Below are positions 21,562-33,626 of a stretch of 64,000 bases of DNA, piece by piece (within the stretch, counting starts at the first letter, position 1; the number at the start of each line of letters is the position of its first letter). The DNA is from Pyrus communis (taxonomy: Eukaryota; Streptophyta; Magnoliopsida; Rosales; Rosaceae). The stretch is taken from assembly GCF_963583255.1 (NCBI RefSeq), contig NC_084816.1, positions 13,007,100-13,071,099 on the forward strand, in the 5' to 3' direction. Under the pieces are notes generated by a model, which saw only the letters and a list, made by a program, of their open reading frames with translations, ran no database searches and was not told the DNA's origin. Both the position numbers and the translations under genes were made by a program.

Positions 21562-22243
21562 TCTTGTGTTTTACTGCTTCGCTTTACCACAGAGTTCTAA
21601 GTTATTCATCATCGAAAAAAAGCTCCAAATTTTTATCTGTACTTATTTCAAAATCTTTTGTCCCATTCGAATCTTCCCTCATGGTGTTTTCAAGTAAGAA
21701 GTCCAAATCGCATAAGGTTTCCCTTTATAATCTTCCTTTGACGAGAAATCGTAATCGAAAGGAAGGTGAATCTTTTGTTGAAGAAAATCATGATGTTTTG
21801 AATGACTGTAATGTCTAGTGGGAACCTGGTCATGATATCAACATTGATTTTCCGCCATCATCCGACCTCGTCGTCTTTGTACTAGAATCTACCCCTGGTT
21901 CTTAGACCTGGGTCTTCATTTTCTTTTTTCTGCTTTCATGAAAGGCATTTTGTTGTGCTATGATATAGCCATCTACAACTTTTCTCCTACCGCCTTTAGG
22001 CTTTTCACTTGCTTCGATTGCTAAATCAGGTTCGGGGCAGAGTTGGATATCCACGAGTTTAGAACAGTGTACAACATCAAACCGAGTTTCGATGTCCATT
22101 ATTATTTTGTAGCTAGATCTAGTCTCACTTGGGAGACATACATTTAGGACATTCCCTACCACGATAAAGATTGGTTCAAAGATATATTAGTAGTTGGCGG
22201 AGCTTGGGAGGGAGATATTAGCGGACTTCGAATCTGGTCTCGT

Positions 22244-23652
22244 TGATATGATATATAATAGCATACAAATTAAACCCTCTTGTTGACAATTGTAGTAAAG
22301 ATGTAAGTAGGGATCGTTCTAGGCTGGGGATTAGGAGGGATTACTAATCTACTCTAAACTGACTTAAAAACACAAAACTAGACTTAAAAACACTTAACTA
22401 GACTCAAAGAACTCAAAACAAACTAAAAAGACTCAAAACAGCACAAAATAATCAAATAGACTCAAACTAGACACTAGAAAGTGACTTGGATGAAAATTGA
22501 TTTTAACTTTGACTCAAAACACTTAAAAACACAAGTTTGGACAGATTCTAACTAATTTGACACAACAAAGTAAAGGGGATTGGGTTTTTGACGAATTTAA
22601 ATTAAAAACAAGTAAATTAAAGACTTAAACAAGTTTTAGCACGAAATTGGGTGAATTGATGGTTGATAAACTAGCTAAAGGGTCCTCTCCACACATGATA
22701 CACTTGCATACAAATTGGTTTCCAGTTGCTTTTCCAATAAACCATGAACCTCAAAGCCCCAGATTAATCGTGAACAACACTAATTAACCCTCAAATTTTC
22801 CTTAAGTCACTGAATTGGATGGAATACGCATCGGCAACCAAATTATTCTTCAATAGTTCCCTACATGAACAACATAATAGAGATACAATCAAAGATCATT
22901 AAGCTTTGTGAAAATCATAAGCATTGACAAGGCATTCGTAACTATGAACATCATGATACTCATGCCAGGAATTTAACTTAACGCGATCGTGACCAACAAC
23001 CTCCACTACTTATGAATATAAGTTCGTAACTATTATGTGAAACTCCCTTATATTCTAGCATCAAATTCATGCATGCAAACTAAGCAGACTCTCTTAATCA
23101 ACACACAAGAATAAGTTCTTAATCAAACAGTTAAGTAAATTGCATTCACGATTTATGAAATCACAACTAGAAGTAATCAATTCATATTGCAAATATAATC
23201 ATGGTTTCAAAGTCTCCCCTAGCTAAAACAAGTTTAGCTCCTCAAGTTCGCAAAACAAAGATAATTAAACTTAAACATTGGAAACAAAAGATTGAATACA
23301 CCTAGAAACACTCCAACAATCCAAGCTTGAATGGCAAGCACGTCCCAAGGTCCTCATTCTTCTTCTTTGCTACGACACAAGGTGTGGGTGAAGGCTTGAG
23401 GGATGAATTGTATTAAAGAATGGCTGAAAGTATGAATAGTAGTGAATAGATCCCCCCAAAGGCTGTGGCAAGGGCCTTTATTTATAGGTTTAAGAAAAAC
23501 AAGGCCTAACTTAATTTGGTAAACAGGTTTGATCCCAAATCCACAAGGAAAAGGAGAAATAAATGTCAGAATCCTAGGGATAAAGGGAAAGGATATGCGG
23601 CAACTCCTAAAGGGAAAGGGAATGTGCTTCCTTGTGCGGCAAGGAAATTTAA
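22244..23652 (-). repeat. 3' LTR of the Athila element, truncated
   Basis: Closely matches 25425-26670. The right LTR continues for about 470 bp beyond the point where this copy ends (near 23652), so the minus-strand start of this LTR is deleted. Confidence 0.85.
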
Positions 23653-23664
23653 AGGGACACCATC

Positions 23665-23935
23665 AACCTTCAAGATCAAGCCCAAAAGCCCTTGAAGAAA
23701 TTTGCAGAACCATTATTCAAAGATCAAACCCTGAAGGCCCTTGAAGAAGCTTCCACATGTTCATCCTAAGATCAAGCCCCAACAACCCATTGGATCAACA
23801 ACTTCAAGATCAAGCCCAAAAGCCCTCGAATATCTATTCACCCCTGTTCTTCAAGATTAAGCCCCGACGGCCCTCGAAGTAACTTTCAACTGTTCATCCA
23901 AGATCAAGCCTCGATAGCCCTTGGATCAACAACAC
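23665..23935. repeat. About six degenerate 47-bp tandem units
   Basis: Units share AAGATCAAGCCC followed by an (A/C)-rich stretch and CCCTTGAAG or a variant. They replace the missing LTR end and continue into sequence with GATTGTAACCCC and AATACAAAATATATTTTGT (to about 24030), which looks like the R-U5 part of another LTR. I read this as a captured LTR fragment with internal repeats. Confidence 0.6.
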
Positions 23936-23999
23936 GTCAACAAATCTACACCTTACGGAGATTGAATCAGAGGACCAAATTACAAAGAGATTGTAACCC

Positions 24000-25410
24000 C
24001 AAAATCATTAATACAAAATATATTTTGTACACGTGTTCTCGTCTCGTTCGTCATCAGGAATTTTCGTTTTTACAGTTTGATTGCATCAAGGAGAGGGATA
24101 TTGACTTGCACCTTTCTAAATGTCTCAAGGATGTCCTTGTCACTCTCTTCTTTCTTTGATTGCAAAAATCTGCAAGGGAAAGGCACATTTGGTGGAATAA
24201 CATTCGAAACAATTGAATTTTAACCTACCTTACCTTTGTTGGACGGCTTAGGGGCATTGAATAGCTGCGGGAAAGGTTGATCCACTCTTGCCGTGGCTTT
24301 GCCTTTGTCCTCATTCTCTTGCAGCAGTTTTTCATCCTCCTTGTGGCTTGATTTGGGTGGTTGTGGGGTGGTTCCAACTTCCTTGCTACTTCTTAACATG
24401 ATAGCATTGGTGGTTTCAAATCCTCCTCTTGGATTTACAATGGTTGAACTAGGCAGTTTTCCTTGCTCTCTAAATTAGCCCATGAATTCTGCCATTTGCC
24501 CCATTTGCTTCTCCAATTCATCCACCTTTTTAGCTTGATTTTGCATCTCTTTGGCTTGATTTTGTACTCCCTGCGTCAAAGAGGTGAGTAATTAAATAAC
24601 TTTATCATTATCCAAAGATGTACTTGAGCTTGGTTGAACCGGAGGTAGTTGAGGTTGCATTGGTGCATATGGCCTTTGAAAAATCCCAGGGGGTGGCTGT
24701 CGAAATCCTCCTTGTTGTTGAGGTTGTTGAGGCTCTCTTCACTTCATATTTGGATGATCTCTCCATCCTGGATTGTAAGTGTTTGCGTATGGATCATGCC
24801 TTGGCTGATTTTGGCTTTGAAAGCCCATGGCATGGACACTTTCCCATCCTTCATTCTTTATCAATTAAGGACATTGCTCAGATGGGTGTCCTTGTATGGT
24901 GTACATGCCACACATACTTGCTTTTTGCACTTTGGATCCATCAACAACCCATGACACAAGAACAATGAGATTAGCCAATTGAGATTGAATTTCAGAAATT
25001 GCACTTACCTCATTCACTTGTGGTTGCTGCTGTAGGGTGTCCCTTTGTCTAACTCCCTCGTATTGTTGTGCATTCAAGGATCGATTTCCAATTAAGGTCT
25101 TGGCATCAATTGGTGTTTTGTCAACTAAAGCTCTTCCCGCCGAGGCATCTAGCATTTGTCTCTCAATTGGAAGAAGTCATTCGTAGAAATATTGAATTAG
25201 AAGCTCTTCTTTCATTTGGTGTTGAGGGCATGATGCAACTAGAGTCTTGAAACGCTCATAATATGCTGGAAAAGATTCTCCTTGGTTTTGTTGAATGCCA
25301 TTAATCTTCTTCCTCAAAAGGATGACTCTTGATGTGGGGAAAATTTTCTCTAAGAATGCTCTCTTCATGCTTTCCCAAGAGGTGACGGTTCCATGTGCCA
25401 ATTTGTACAA
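24000..25410 (-). pseudogene. Gag remnant of the Athila element
   Basis: The 25177-25410 frame has GTVTSWESMKRAFLEKIFPT and YYERFKTLVASCPQHQM with LLIQYFYE, a hallmark of Athila gag. The 24865-25155 frame continues with MLDASAGRALVDKTPIDAKT and a cysteine-containing C-terminal part. Below 24860 only scattered matches remain. No pol follows. Confidence 0.8.
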
Positions 25411-25424
25411 CCAATCCTTAGGCT

Positions 25425-27138
25425 GATGATTAGAAGGGATTGCTAATTTACTCTAAATAGACTTAAAAACACAAAACTCGGCTTAAAAACACTTAACTAG
25501 ACTCAAAGAACTCAAAACAAACTAAAAAGATTCAAACAACACAAAATAATCAAATAGACTCAAACTAGACACTAGAAAGTGATTTGGACGAAAATTGATT
25601 TTAACTTTGACTCAAAACACTTAAAAACACAAGTTTGGACATATTCTAACTAATTTGACACAACAAAGTAAAGGGGATTGGGTTTTTGACGAATTTAAAT
25701 TAAAAACAAGTAAATTAAAGACTTAAACAAGTTTTAGCACGAAATTGGGTGAATTGATGGTTGATAAGCTAGCTAAAGGGTCCTCTCCACACATGATACA
25801 CTTGCATACAAATTGGTTTCCAGTTGCTTTTCCAATAAACCATGAACCTCAAAGCCCCAGATTAATCGTGAACAACACTAATTAACCCTCAAATTTTCCT
25901 TAAGTCACTGAATTGGATGGAATACGCATCGGCAACCAAATTATTCTTCAATAGTTCCCTACATGAACAACATAATAGAGATACAATCAAAGATCATTAA
26001 GCTTTGTGAAAATCATAAGCATTGACAAGGCATTCGTAACTATGAACATCATGATACTCATGCCAGGAATTTAACTTAATGCGATCGTGACTAGCAACCT
26101 CCACTACTTCTGAATATAAGTTCGTAACATTTATGTGAAAGTCCTTTATATTCTAGCATCAAATTCATGCATGCAAACTAAATGGGCCCTCTTAATCAAC
26201 ACACAAGAATAAGTGCTTAATCAAACAGTTAAGTATATTGTATTCACGATTTATGAAAGTTTAGCTCCTCATGTTCGCAAAACAAAGATAATTCAACTTA
26301 AACATTGGAAACAAAACATTGAATACACCTAGAAACACTCCAACAATCCAAGCTTGAATGGCAAGCAAGTCCCAGGGTCCTCCTTCTTCTTCTTTATTGT
26401 GGCACAAGGTGTGGGTGAAGGTTTGAGTGATGAATTGTATGAAAGAATGGCTGAAAGTATGAATAGTAATGAATGGATCCACCTCAAAGGCTACGGGAAG
26501 GGCCTTTATTTATAGGTTTAAGAAAAACAAGGCCTAACTTAATTTGGTAAATAGGTTTGTTCCCAAATCCACAAGGAAAAGGAGAAATAAATGTCAGAAT
26601 CCTAGGGATAAAGGGAAAAAATATGCGGCAGCTCCTAAAGGGAAAGGGAATGTGCTTCCTTGTGCGGCAAGGAAGGAAATTTAAAAGGATAGGTGCGGCA
26701 ACCTTCTTTGACTGGGATTATCCTTCTAGAACTATGTGATTAAGTGTCCTAATATATTTAAGGACCCTCCTTAACAGCTGGAAATTAAGTAGTGAAGAAT
26801 TAGGATTGACTAAGTCAAAATAAGGTAGTTTAGCTCTTGTTTCCTTCTTTCTTACTGAGATTCAAATCTTCTTTGTCTTGAATTAATTCCTCCATCTCTT
26901 TAGCACATTCCTAGCCTCTCTTGAACTTCAATTTCGTCCATCCACCTTGCTCCATGCATGTGCTATCCATTCCAAGCCCAAAACTGCTCCGAAATGCTCC
27001 AAATTGCACTTTCTTGCTACTTTAGCCCTTTCGACCTACAAACATACGAAAATAGCTTAAAATACTAAAATAACTAGGAACTAACAACATAAATGAAAGA
27101 AAACAAGCTAACTAAGTCGCATAAATATGCTCCTATCA
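25425..27138 (-). repeat. 5' LTR of the Athila element, missing its inner end
   Basis: Runs to CTCCTATCA at 27138. At the low end it joins gag directly at a TAGGCTG junction that also occurs in the left LTR, so LTR start, PBS and gag N-terminus were deleted at short shared sequence. Confidence 0.8.
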
Positions 27139-28630
27139 CTCGTCCTTCAACCTATCTGGATTTCAAAGATGATTTGTCTGACATTGGTGTATGCCATCTA
27201 GACTTGATTCATCAGGCAATGCAAATTATGACCGTTTATTGTGACTGGAAGTGGCTATTTTCCACTGAGCGCTTCCACAACCCTGGGAAAGATATAAACA
27301 CCTTTCATTGTTTAAGATTCCCTATAAAAAAGCCGAAGTGGGTTGATGCTCGTAGTGACCTTGTCACCTATTTTAAAAAAGCAGAAGCATTCTGACAGTT
27401 CTTCTTCTCATTCATTGGTTGCAACTCCTTAGCCTCAACTGTTGATTTAGGACATCCATTCTAAATGTCTTGACGAAGTTGATGCACCATCTACTGCCTT
27501 GACGTCAACTTCCGCCCTTCTGCTGTAAATGCCTATAAATGAATTTTCATGCTATGATTGTCTTCCGTCGATTGCCCCATCGAGGTCCGAGGGAATGACT
27601 CGTCATTCCCTTATGATTCGACATTCAGTTAATCAATTTGCTTTTCCCTTTGATGCTAGTGATATTTAAATCACATATTATGCTCAGGTACTACTTGGGG
27701 CTATGATTGCTCCTGGAGATTTCAAGGGGAGCTTGCACTTTTCTTGGAGATGTTATGATGTGGTGCTATGGGAGTCACTATAAGGTACATGAATTTCTTT
27801 CCTCCATTTCTCTTTGTTGATGTGCGTCAATTCCTGCTAATGTCCCTCGTATATTAGGCTAATGTGTGGACAGAGGTCGCCATGTTCCGAGAAGTAAAAC
27901 TGATCCAGGAGCTTGAATGGATGACCTTGAAACAACGGCAAAGATAGAGGCAAAACGACAATTACTATCCCAAGTGAAAGAACTTAAGAGTGTGTATGGC
28001 AGACAGCAAGCTTCAGATACCGCTTATGAGACATAGATAATTTGATACAATAATATGGCTACTGTTGAAGAGGTAAAGGCCAAAGATTACCAGGAAAGTT
28101 TTGAGAAAGTTAGAGATGAGATGAGGCTGGAAAGGCTAGAGAGGCAAGCCAAGATGGAGGCGAACATGCTCTCCTTGTCTTAAAAAGAGAGTCAGAGCGT
28201 GTGTTATCTTCGGAGCAGAGTGCTTGGGCTAGGGAACGGGAAGCTCTTCAAAAGAAGGTCGAGTATCTTCGCCAGGAGGTCGATCATAAAGATAACAAGC
28301 GCCATCGTGGACTTTCAACAACTTACTGACAAACATTCCTCTAAGATGTCGGCGCTTTGGGAAGACCATGAGAAGTTACTTGAGGAGGAGTTCGACATCG
28401 GATTCCTCACTAGTTATGCCCAGCGAGACCACCTTAAAGGTTGGAGTGCCTTCAGAATTTATGAGAAGATCAAACATATGAAGTTCCCTCCGCCACAGCA
28501 TCTGTTGGATGAGATTTCAAACTTAGAGATGGAGCAAGAGGATTGCGATCTTGAAGGCAATCCAGCACCTGATGCCCCTAGTGAATCCTCTTCTACATTT
28601 AGGAGAAAAGATGTCCCGAAAGAAGATTAA

Positions 28631-29044
28631 TTTGCATTTGCCCTCTAGCTAGGAAGGTAGCATGTCCCTTTCGCAAACATTTTGTCGTAATTCTAAACTT
28701 TTTCATTCATTATTTTCTCTTCTTGAGAGGGAAGAGTGATGATCTTAATACGAGTAAGTTTGTGGGCTTGGGACAGAGCTCATTAGCTCCCTTGGCAACA
28801 TTGGTTCAGGGGACAGTGCCTCCCAAACTTAGTATTCATAAAGTATTCTCATCACAATACCCATAATACCACCTTACTCCGGCACTAGGAATCAGACATT
28901 AAACCAATGAGAAAACTTTTGCCTATGCACTTATTGAAACACCTTTATCAGATATAAGAGTCCTGAATAGTACTTGATAATATTGTACAAGTGGAAGTTG
29001 ATTTCTTTGCACTTTGCCCCTGTTCTTGAGGTAAGGAATTCAAT
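28631..29044. other. Unassigned sequence before the solo LTR
   Basis: No coding or repeat signal that I can name. It is likely the rest of the second Tat-like element's 3' cargo region or its decayed pol. Confidence 0.3.
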
Positions 29045-29049
29045 ACTTG

Positions 29050-30185
29050 TGTTTAGGCCCAAAATAATATTGTTGGGCCGAGTGTAGGTTTATGCTCGAC
29101 CCAAAGCTGTTTCAAATATACTATGGGCTGCCTGGTGATCCCAGGCCATTCAACAAGGATGGTCGAGTCCTATTGCAAGAAGAAGTAGTTCGGATGAGCA
29201 AAGGGGTCGAAGAAGTCCTAGTGCAATTTGGATTCTCGACCAACAATGAATATAGCCTAAAAAAGGGGGTGAGTTCAAAGTCTTAATAGGGGAAGGATTG
29301 GTCGGAGTAGAGTTGGAACAGAACAAGAAGTCCCAATCCATGTATGATTTTGACTCGATCTCAAGGAGGATTTGGTGCTATAAATACAAGACATCATGTA
29401 ACAATTAGGGCCCTCAAATTCAACACACAATTGCCCTGCGCAAAACCTCTCAAACATCTTGAGATTTTTTATTTTCTTTTTCCTGCCGACACATCTTCAG
29501 TTTGGATAAACAGTACTGTGAAGGCAACTTGCGAACACCTTCAGTTTGGATAAACAGCACTATTGTCGTAGAATCAGCCGATCGAGGAGCACCTTCAGTT
29601 CGGATAAATAGCACTACGTCGAGGCCGGCTGATTACCTATCCAAGTCTCGGTCGAGAAGGGTTTTCAAATCCTTATTGGTAGAGGTCATCTTATTAGCCT
29701 TCTCAGCGAAGTAAGGTGTTACGAGTTACGACATTCAGCGTATTGAACGCCTAGTGATTTTATGTTTGGATACTCACAAGTGAGTTCCGGAGTTCGGCAT
29801 TCTGACGGCCAAACCACATTCACCATCAAGACATACATCACCTTTGAATACTTGTGTCCGTACAGTCTGGTGTCAATTCGACGTGCTTATACTCTCACAA
29901 ATATAATCACTGTGACCGAATCTGGCACTGACGATTTGTGAACTTCGCAGAACTAGCAGCCTTGTCATCTGGCTCGAGAATCCAAAAGGCGAGATTTGTT
30001 CCTTCCTCGGCCACAGTCACAAGATAAAGAAGTCAGCAACGCTTAACATAACATTAACAAATTTTACTCCTCGGCCGAGCTCGGCCGACGAGTTGGCACG
30101 CCCCGCATTCAACCGAAGGACGTAGTTAGCTTATTAGTTACTCGGCCTGCGCTCCACGTAGGCTTTGTAATTTTTAGGGTCAACA
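29050..30185 (+). mobile_element. Solo LTR of the Tat element 1 family, plus orientation
   Basis: Starts TGTTTAGGCCC and ends TTTAGGGTCAACA, 1136 bp, with perfect ACTTG target duplications at 29045-29049 and 30186-30190. It is the reverse complement of the 1-1103 and 11997-13175 LTRs with moderate divergence, and has CTATAAATA at 29378-29386 followed by three copies of CTTCAGTTTGGATAAACAG or close variants (29488-29615). No gag-pol accompanies it. Confidence 0.92.
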
Positions 30186-30504
30186 ACTTGCAACGTGATG
30201 CCATGAGGAGCTTATTCTTGGTCCGGATTGCGTGTTCATTTCCAGTGAATCTTAAGCAAAAGTTCTTTGGAAATATGGTCATCAGCATATGATCGGAAAT
30301 ACTTTTTGAATCCTTTTGTCAGACCCTATGCGTCAGACCTAAGTGTTTCTGATCAGACTACCTTGGTTGGCTTGAACAAACCATTTCCGTGTATCAAAGC
30401 TTCATTGGAATAAAATTCCTCTTGGGGTTTACCTAGTCCGGATACCCCCTACGAACCTGCTGACATAAGATGTCAATATAAGGAATCTTGAACAAATATA
30501 GAGA
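30186..30504. other. Unassigned sequence
   Basis: Flank of the solo LTR up to the LINE fragment. No frame or repeat is recognised; it probably continues the interrupted sequence that ends at 29049. Confidence 0.3.
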
Positions 30505-31673
30505 TATGGAGGCAATCTATTCGGATTAATTCTCGGGTGTTCGACTATGGAGGCAATCCATATCTACAGAGATTGATGAAACGATACAAAGATATGCAAA
30601 AGGATCTGCCCTTGGTCTTTATAGATTTGAAAAAAAGCATATGATAGGGTCCCAAGAGAAAATTCTTGTAGAATTCTAGAGAAGAAAGAAGTATGAGTAG
30701 CATAATCCAAGGAGCAAAGAATATGTATGATGGAGCGAGGACTGTAGTAAGACCTCATGAAGGACAAACCGAAAGCTTTCTCATAACCATAGGGTTGCAC
30801 CATGGCTCATCTTTAGGTCCTTATCTTTTGCATTGGTCATGGATGAGTTAATGAGACATAATTAAGATGATTTTTCTTGGTGTATAAGTTTTGCAGATAA
30901 TATAGTGTTGATAGATAAAACGTATGAGTGAGTAATGTGAAGCTTAACCTTTGGCAGAATGTGTTAAAATCTAAAGGTCTTTGCCTAAGTAGGTCAGAGA
31001 CAAAGTATATGGAGTGCAAGTCCAGTGGGAATAGGGGTCCTAATGAGATAGGGGTGAGAATTGAAGATTAGGAAGTACTAAAGAGAGAACGTTTTTGTTA
31101 TCTTGGATCTATCATGCAAAATAACGAAGAATTGGATGAAGATCTTAACCATTATATACAAGCTGAATGGATGAAGTGGAATAGTGCATTGGGTGTGTTG
31201 TGCAATTGCATATACGACTACAGCTCAAAGAAATTTTTTATAGAAGGGCAATAAGGCCAATAATGCTTTAGCACATGCAAAAAATGTTGGGGCCAAGCAT
31301 CAAACGTGCAAAAAATAAGTGTATCCGATATGAGAATACTTCGTTGGATGTGTAGGCACACGAAAAAATGACATGATTAGGAACAAAGATATCTGAGGTA
31401 AAGTAAGAGTGATCGCAATTGAAGATAAGATTAGAGAAAATTAATCAGTTAAAGTGGCTTGGACATGTGAAATGAAAAGGTACAGATGTTCTAGTTAGAA
31501 AATGCGATTATTAGATGATTAGACAAAAGAGGTAGAGGAAGACCAAAGAAGACTTGGAAAGAAACTTTAAGAAAAGACATGGAGTACTTGGAGCTAACGA
31601 AAGACTGAGTGTAATGACGTTATAGGATTCATATAGCCAACCCCACTTAATAAGATAAGACTTTGTTGTTGTT
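30505..31673 (+). pseudogene. 5'-truncated LINE (non-LTR) reverse transcriptase
   Basis: Fragmentary plus-strand frames match a plant L1-like RT: a STMEAIHIY region near 30545, QKDLPLVFIDLKKA near 30600, a GLHHGSSLGPY-type motif near 30790, then FADNIVL-like sequence at 30890 (FADD in active copies), a Cys-His type region and GRGRPKKTWKET near 31530. It ends in a GTTGTTGTTT-type tail near 31660. Many stops and indels. The endonuclease domain is absent, as expected for 5' truncation during target-primed reverse transcription. Confidence 0.85.
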
Positions 31674-33440
31674 TATGTTTTTATACAAAATATTATGAAA
31701 TTAAGCTAAATGACAGCTTGAATCATGATCGATTATTATGTCAAATTATTTTTTCTTTGTCATGCTGTGTCTTAGAACACACATGGGCAGATACTAGATA
31801 GATTTGAAGCATGCATAAAACAGCCAGTAAGTTGAAAGTAGAGTACTAATTTAGATGGAACAAAGCCATGCATAAAAATATTATACATAATAGAGAAGTC
31901 GGTGTTTTTGTGTGTGTGGCTTTTTAGCTTAGTACAGTGTACGCTCAAATGGAAAACGGAAGCTTAAGAACAAAAACATAAAGAACGACAAAGTATCTCG
32001 AACCTTTTTCATAATTTTTATTCTAGAATACTATTATTATTATTCTTGAATAGTACCAGCAGAACACCTCTCTTTCTCCTCTACCTTCTTTTAGTTAATT
32101 AGAAAAACATATATAATGTTTGTCCAAATAAAGAAGAGTAGAAAAGAAGAAAGCATATTTATGGAATTATTTTTTATAAGTGCTACTGCAAAGTAGAGAT
32201 CAATATTGCTACTATTTTCAGAACGCCCGCATTTTAATTATATATTGTTCAGTCACTTACCAAGTAGTAAGAGAATAGCCTTATAAAAGGTTATTTTTTT
32301 CTTTTTAAGCTTCTTTGAACAGATGTTTTTTTTTTATTAAACTTGTTTTTATTAATATCTTATGTTTTTCATGAAATTAAATATTTCCTAATGAATAATG
32401 TTTTTAATTATACATATATGTAAGTGCACGTATTGGAAGGTACCATAGATATATCACCGTATCGCTGACGGTGGTCAACAGTTTCAATCAGTAACTAGCC
32501 TCTTGCCACACGCATACGCGTGTGGCAATTGACCTTTTTATATTAGGTTATGTCTTTTTATTTTTTTTTAAATAACTATTTGATATTTTTATTAAAAAAT
32601 TATTCATAAAAAAAATGAAGCAAAACCATGAAACCGCCCACTAACATGGGAGTTTTTTTTAATTAAATTTTTAAATTTAAAATTCATTCAAAATTAAAAT
32701 GTGGTGAATTACTTTAAATTCTTATGGTTCAATTGTAATTTTAAGAATTCTTGAAAGATAATTTTTGGTATTTTGAATGTTTCACCTTTTAATCCTTCTC
32801 ACTTTATATATATAGATGTACAGAAACCCGATCGCAGAAAGTTACAAGCTTCTGCATAACGATTTATTGCGAATAATAAAATAAAATACAACATACTAAC
32901 CTAGCTAGCTAATTCACAGGGGATCTAAAGATATGGGCATGCATGCTGTAACACGTAGATGCATAGCCAGCCTTGTTTGACCGTTTGCCCTCTCCAGTCT
33001 CAACCACAGAAATAAAGCCGTCAGGTTTTCTTGTTGCCAGACACGTGCACTGTGCTAATGTATATTGTAATGCTCCAAAATTTGCTTCATAAGACAGAGT
33101 AGAAAAATTTATTCATAATTACATTTGGAAAAAAAGCACAGTCGATCTCCATTTTTGAGAAACAATTTTCGTACATTCATTTTTTCAAGCTTTGCGCTCG
33201 AACTTGAGTGCAAAGAGAGGAATATAGTATTGTTGCAAACTTAGATAAACGTTCAAATCCAAATGTCGAAAATAAATGTTTAAATTTTCCTATTTTTTTA
33301 TATACAAGAGATATTTTAAAATCAACATGAGAAAAATTTATATGTAAACGAGAAGCACACTAATTTAGTTAACTGACTTAACTCACAACTGATGCTTTAA
33401 AATATGATTTGATAAGTACATTTTAAGTCACCGTCCAACA
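31674..33440. other. AT-rich upstream region of the ALMT gene
   Basis: No coding signal. It contains poly-T and A-rich tracts and one strong palindrome (32503-32528). The last few hundred bases are the likely promoter of the ALMT gene. Confidence 0.5.
32503..32528. repeat. Perfect 11-bp palindrome with 4-nt loop
   Basis: TTGCCACACGC, spacer ATAC, then GCGTGTGGCAA. It is GC-rich in an AT-rich setting, about 1.1 kb upstream of the ALMT start codon. It may be a repeat fragment or a regulatory site. Confidence 0.7.
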
Positions 33441-33448
33441 TGGTTTAC

Positions 33449-33457
33449 TTATAAATA
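33449..33457 (+). promoter_or_regulatory. TATA box of the ALMT gene
   Basis: TTATAAATA lies 178 bp before the ATG. A leader of roughly 140-150 nt would follow, which includes the duplicated 36-bp unit. Confidence 0.55.
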
Positions 33458-33522
33458 AACGTCTTCGCTTTGTCAGAACTCACTCCACAAGACATCCTCA
33501 CCATCCAATTAATTTGCTCCTT

Positions 33523-33594
33523 AGCTTACCGTCTTCTTTCTCCTGCAGCTCCCGTCCTAGCTTACCGTCTTCTTTCTCCGGCAGCTCCCGTCCT
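33523..33594 (+). repeat. 36-bp tandem duplication in the ALMT 5' leader
   Basis: Units at 33523-33558 and 33559-33594 are AGCTTACCGTCTTCTTTCTC-initiated and differ by one base. The pyrimidine-rich unit lies between the TATA box and the start codon and contains no ATG. Confidence 0.9.
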
Positions 33595-33626
33595 GGTATT
33601 TTTTCCCTCCATAGAAATATTGAAAT

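Larger units (their letters stand above)
22244..27138 (-). mobile_element. Athila-like LTR retrotransposon with large internal deletions
   Basis: LTR copies at 22244-23652 and 25425-27138 flank a minus-strand gag remnant. Plus-strand outer ends are TGATATGATA and CTCCTATCA, and the element is bounded by identical CTCGT target duplications (22239-22243, 27139-27143). Pol is missing, the 5' LTR has lost its inner end with PBS and gag start, and the 3' LTR has lost its U3 end. The insertion cuts the antisense cargo ORF of the second Tat-like element. Confidence 0.88.
21681..28630 (+). pseudogene. Antisense cargo ORF of the second Tat-like element, split by an Athila insertion
   Basis: Starts MVFSSKKSKSHKVSLYNLPL at 21681. 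A frame with HDKDWFKDILVVGGAWEG reaches 22238, and the same frame resumes after the Athila insertion at 27144 as PSTYLDFKDDLSDIGVCHLD, running to a stop at 27395. A charged coiled-coil region with SALWEDHEKLLEEEFDIG and a Ser/Glu/Pro-rich tail lies at 28199-28630. I do not recognise the N-terminal domain. Position (between a 3' LTR and lost pol, antisense to the element) and the coiled-coil C-terminus match the PMD cargo of element 1. Frameshifts and stops make it a pseudogene. Confidence 0.6.

Noticed and set aside
21902..22162. 86-codon minus-strand frame inside the second antisense cargo region
   Set aside because: Open and with a basic C-terminus, but isolated; could be a small inserted fragment. 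Not enough to call a gene.
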